Below, in pieces: positions 62,391 to 64,000 of a stretch of DNA of 64,000 nucleotides. The notes under the pieces are model-generated. The model was not told where the DNA came from and did not search any database. It saw only the letters and a list, made by a program, of their open reading frames with translations. The translations under genes were made by a program, and so were the position numbers. How positions within the stretch are numbered: position 1 is the stretch's first letter; the number at the start of each line of letters is the position of its first letter. The DNA is taken from positions 145,203 to 209,202 of the forward strand of contig CAWHYJ010000001.1 in the NCBI GenBank assembly GCA_963833495.1. Reading direction: 5' to 3'. Source of the stretch: Fodinibacter sp963833495 (GTDB taxonomy: Bacteria; Actinomycetota; Actinomycetes; Actinomycetales; Dermatophilaceae).

Positions 62391-64000
62391 ATGTCCGCCG
62401 CCGTCTCCGCCCCCGGCCCCGCGCAGGACGTCCGCCCGGTCCGCCGCGCGCTCGTCTCCGTCTACGACAAGACCGGGCTCGAGGACCTGGTCCGCGGCCT
62501 GCACGACGCCGGCGTCGCGCTGGTCTCCACGGGTGGCTCGGCCGCGCTCATCGAGTCGCTCGGCCTGCCGGTCACCAGGGTCGAGGACCTCACCGGCTTC
62601 CCCGAGTGCCTCGAGGGCCGGGTCAAGACGCTGCACCCGAAGGTGCACGCCGGCATCCTCGCCGACACCCGCAAGCCCGACCACGTCGCCCAGCTCGCCG
62701 ACCTCGGGGTCGAGGCGTTCGAGCTGGTGGTGGTCAACCTCTACCCGTTCGCGGCCACCGTGGCTTCAGGCGCCAGCCCCGACGAGTGCGTCGAGCAGAT
62801 CGACATCGGCGGACCGTCGATGGTGCGCGCCGCGGCCAAGAACCACCCGAGCGTCGCGGTCGTCACCGACCCGGCCACCTACGGCGACGTGCTGGATGCC
62901 GTGCGCAGTGGTGGTTTCACGCTCGAGCAGCGCAAGCGCCTGGCGGCGCAGGCGTTCGTCCACACGGCCACCTACGACGTGGCGGTCGCGTCGTGGATGG
63001 GCAACGCCTACACCGACAGCTCCGACGGCACGGGCTTCCCGGCGTGGGCCGGCGGCACCTGGGAGCGCTCGACGGTGCTTCGCTACGGCGAAAACCCGCA
63101 TCAACGGGCTGCCCTGTACACCAACGGTTTCCAGCCGCAGCCCGCGCTCGCCCAGGCCACCCAGCTGCACGGCAAGGAGATGTCCTACAACAACTACGTC
63201 GACGCGGATGCTGCCGTGCGAGCCGCGTACGACCACGGCGACCAGCCCACGGTGGCCATCATCAAACACGCCAACCCGTGTGGCATCGCCGTCGGCGTCG
63301 ACGTCGCCGAGGCGCACCGCAAGGCTCACGAGTGCGACCCGGTGTCCGCGTTCGGCGGCATCATCGCCACGAACCGCCCGGTCACAGTCGAGATGGCGCG
63401 CACCGTCGCCGACATCTTCACCGAGGTCGTCGTGGCGCCCGCCTTCGACGCCGACGCCCTGGAGGTGCTCACCGCGAAGAAGAACATCCGGCTGCTGGAG
63501 TGCGCGGCGCCGGTGCGCTCGGGAGCCGAGATCCGATCAATCGGCGGTGGCCTGCTCATGCAGCAGCGCGACACCGTGGATGCCGTGGTGACCGGCGACG
63601 ACGGCACCGTCACCGGCGGTGACGACGCGTCCCACTGGCGCCTGGTGTCGGGCGAGCCGGCCGACGAGGACACCCTCGCCGACCTGCAGTTCGCCTGGCG
63701 CGCGATCCGCGCGGTGAAGTCGAACGCCATCCTGCTCGCGCGCGGTGGGGCCTCGGTCGGCATCGGCATGGGTCAGGTCAACCGGGTCGACTCGTGCCAC
63801 CTGGCGGTCTCGCGTGCGGGTGAGGATCGGGCGCGCGGCGCCGTCGCGGCATCCGACGCGTTCTTCCCCTTCGCCGACGGCCTGCAGGTGCTGCTCGACG
63901 CCGGGGTCCGCGCGGTCGTGGCCCCCGGCGGGTCGATGCGCGACGCCGAGGTCGTCGAGGCGGCTCAGGCGGCCGGCGTGACGATGTACTTCACCGGCAC
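62391..64000 (+). CDS. purH: AICAR transformylase / IMP cyclohydrolase, 3'-partial
   Basis: Bifunctional enzyme for the last two steps of IMP synthesis. The N-terminal cyclohydrolase has RALVSVYDKTGLEDLVRGL and LEGRVKTLHPKVHAGILAD. The transformylase part has RYGENPHQRAALY, IIKHANPCGIAVG, and SNAILLARGGASVGIGMGQ with NRVDS. 536 codons are open to the window end, where the sequence reads VTMYFTGT; only the last few residues (about four) are missing. The frame is unbroken. An AAGGAG site precedes the ATG and a ZTP riboswitch lies upstream. Confidence 0.97.
   Translation, partial: MSAAVSAPGPAQDVRPVRRALVSVYDKTGLEDLVRGLHDAGVALVSTGGSAALIESLGLPVTRVEDLTGFPECLEGRVKTLHPKVHAGILADTRKPDHVAQLADLGVEAFELVVVNLYPFAATVASGASPDECVEQIDIGGPSMVRAAAKNHPSVAVVTDPATYGDVLDAVRSGGFTLEQRKRLAAQAFVHTATYDVAVASWMGNAYTDSSDGTGFPAWAGGTWERSTVLRYGENPHQRAALYTNGFQPQPALAQATQLHGKEMSYNNYVDADAAVRAAYDHGDQPTVAIIKHANPCGIAVGVDVAEAHRKAHECDPVSAFGGIIATNRPVTVEMARTVADIFTEVVVAPAFDADALEVLTAKKNIRLLECAAPVRSGAEIRSIGGGLLMQQRDTVDAVVTGDDGTVTGGDDASHWRLVSGEPADEDTLADLQFAWRAIRAVKSNAILLARGGASVGIGMGQVNRVDSCHLAVSRAGEDRARGAVAASDAFFPFADGLQVLLDAGVRAVVAPGGSMRDAEVVEAAQAAGVTMYFTG

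Noticed and set aside
1..64000. tRNA, rRNA, CRISPR array, prophage or insertion-sequence genes
   Set aside because: Scanned by eye on both strands; no cloverleaf-like segment, regular repeat-spacer pattern, transposase or phage structural motif was seen. Short or diverged RNAs could be missed without a model search.

Overview
This window is a 64 kb piece of a very G+C-rich actinobacterial chromosome. Third codon positions are almost always G or C, GTG starts are common, and overlapping ATGA, GTGA and TGATG junctions link neighbouring genes. Gene content fits the Micrococcales, perhaps an Intrasporangiaceae-type soil bacterium, but that placement is an inference. The order pcrA, M23 peptidase (opposite strand), sucC, sucD, a DUF6350 membrane protein, purN, purH matches the M. 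tuberculosis Rv0949-Rv0957 neighbourhood. The order gabD2, ChoD-like oxidase, guaA resembles the mycobacterial guaB-choD-guaA neighbourhood. I saw no tRNA, rRNA, CRISPR array, prophage or complete insertion sequence.

Bases 1-15.7 kb hold succinate-semialdehyde dehydrogenase (cut by the window edge), a ChoD-like GMC oxidoreductase, a DUF1905 protein, a secreted repeat protein, an unknown membrane protein and a heterodimeric ABC exporter with one degenerate ATP site. They also hold a molybdenum-cofactor oxidoreductase operon (sulfite-oxidase-like protein, flavin reductase, DUF6510 zinc ribbon, MOSC protein), SURF1, DUF3817 and guaA. Bases 15.9-26.4 kb hold a DUF222/HNH nuclease, a nickel-binding-type small protein, a large LuxR-family ATPase regulator, a double-glyoxalase-fold protein, an ankyrin protein, a decayed MazEF-like pair, a monoacylglycerol-lipase-like hydrolase and asparagine synthetase with one frameshift.

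Bases 26.4-40.3 kb hold a flippase-like, PIG-L, GT4 and Nudix group. Next come a PspC/LiaF-like envelope-stress two-component module, a quinone oxidoreductase, a GNAT acetyltransferase, uracil-DNA glycosylase B, a D-amino-acid-oxidase-like protein, ArfB, a LigD-type polymerase domain and a small secreted protein. Bases 40.4-52.2 kb carry the conserved pcrA-to-purN block, with a lipase, two thermolysin-type loci (one intact, one a remnant) and a lipoprotein inserted before sucC.

Bases 52.2-62.3 kb are a galactoside-use island between purN and purH. GH42 beta-galactosidase, a DeoR regulator and galT run leftward. A sugar ABC importer and GH36 alpha-galactosidase run rightward from a shared control region. 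An importer would bring in oligosaccharides, the two glycosidases would release galactose, and GalT would start its conversion. A PNPOx-like protein and a probable ZTP riboswitch then lead into purH, which is cut just before its stop by the window end.

Two cautions apply to the whole annotation. From about 51.1 to 62.0 kb at least 19 single-base indels, mostly insertions, break genes that otherwise look healthy, so consensus errors are likely there. I keep such genes as CDS and mark the breaks, and I use pseudogene only for genuine remnants. Second, the word GKATGCCG is scattered over the whole window on both strands and in different reading frames far more often than composition predicts.
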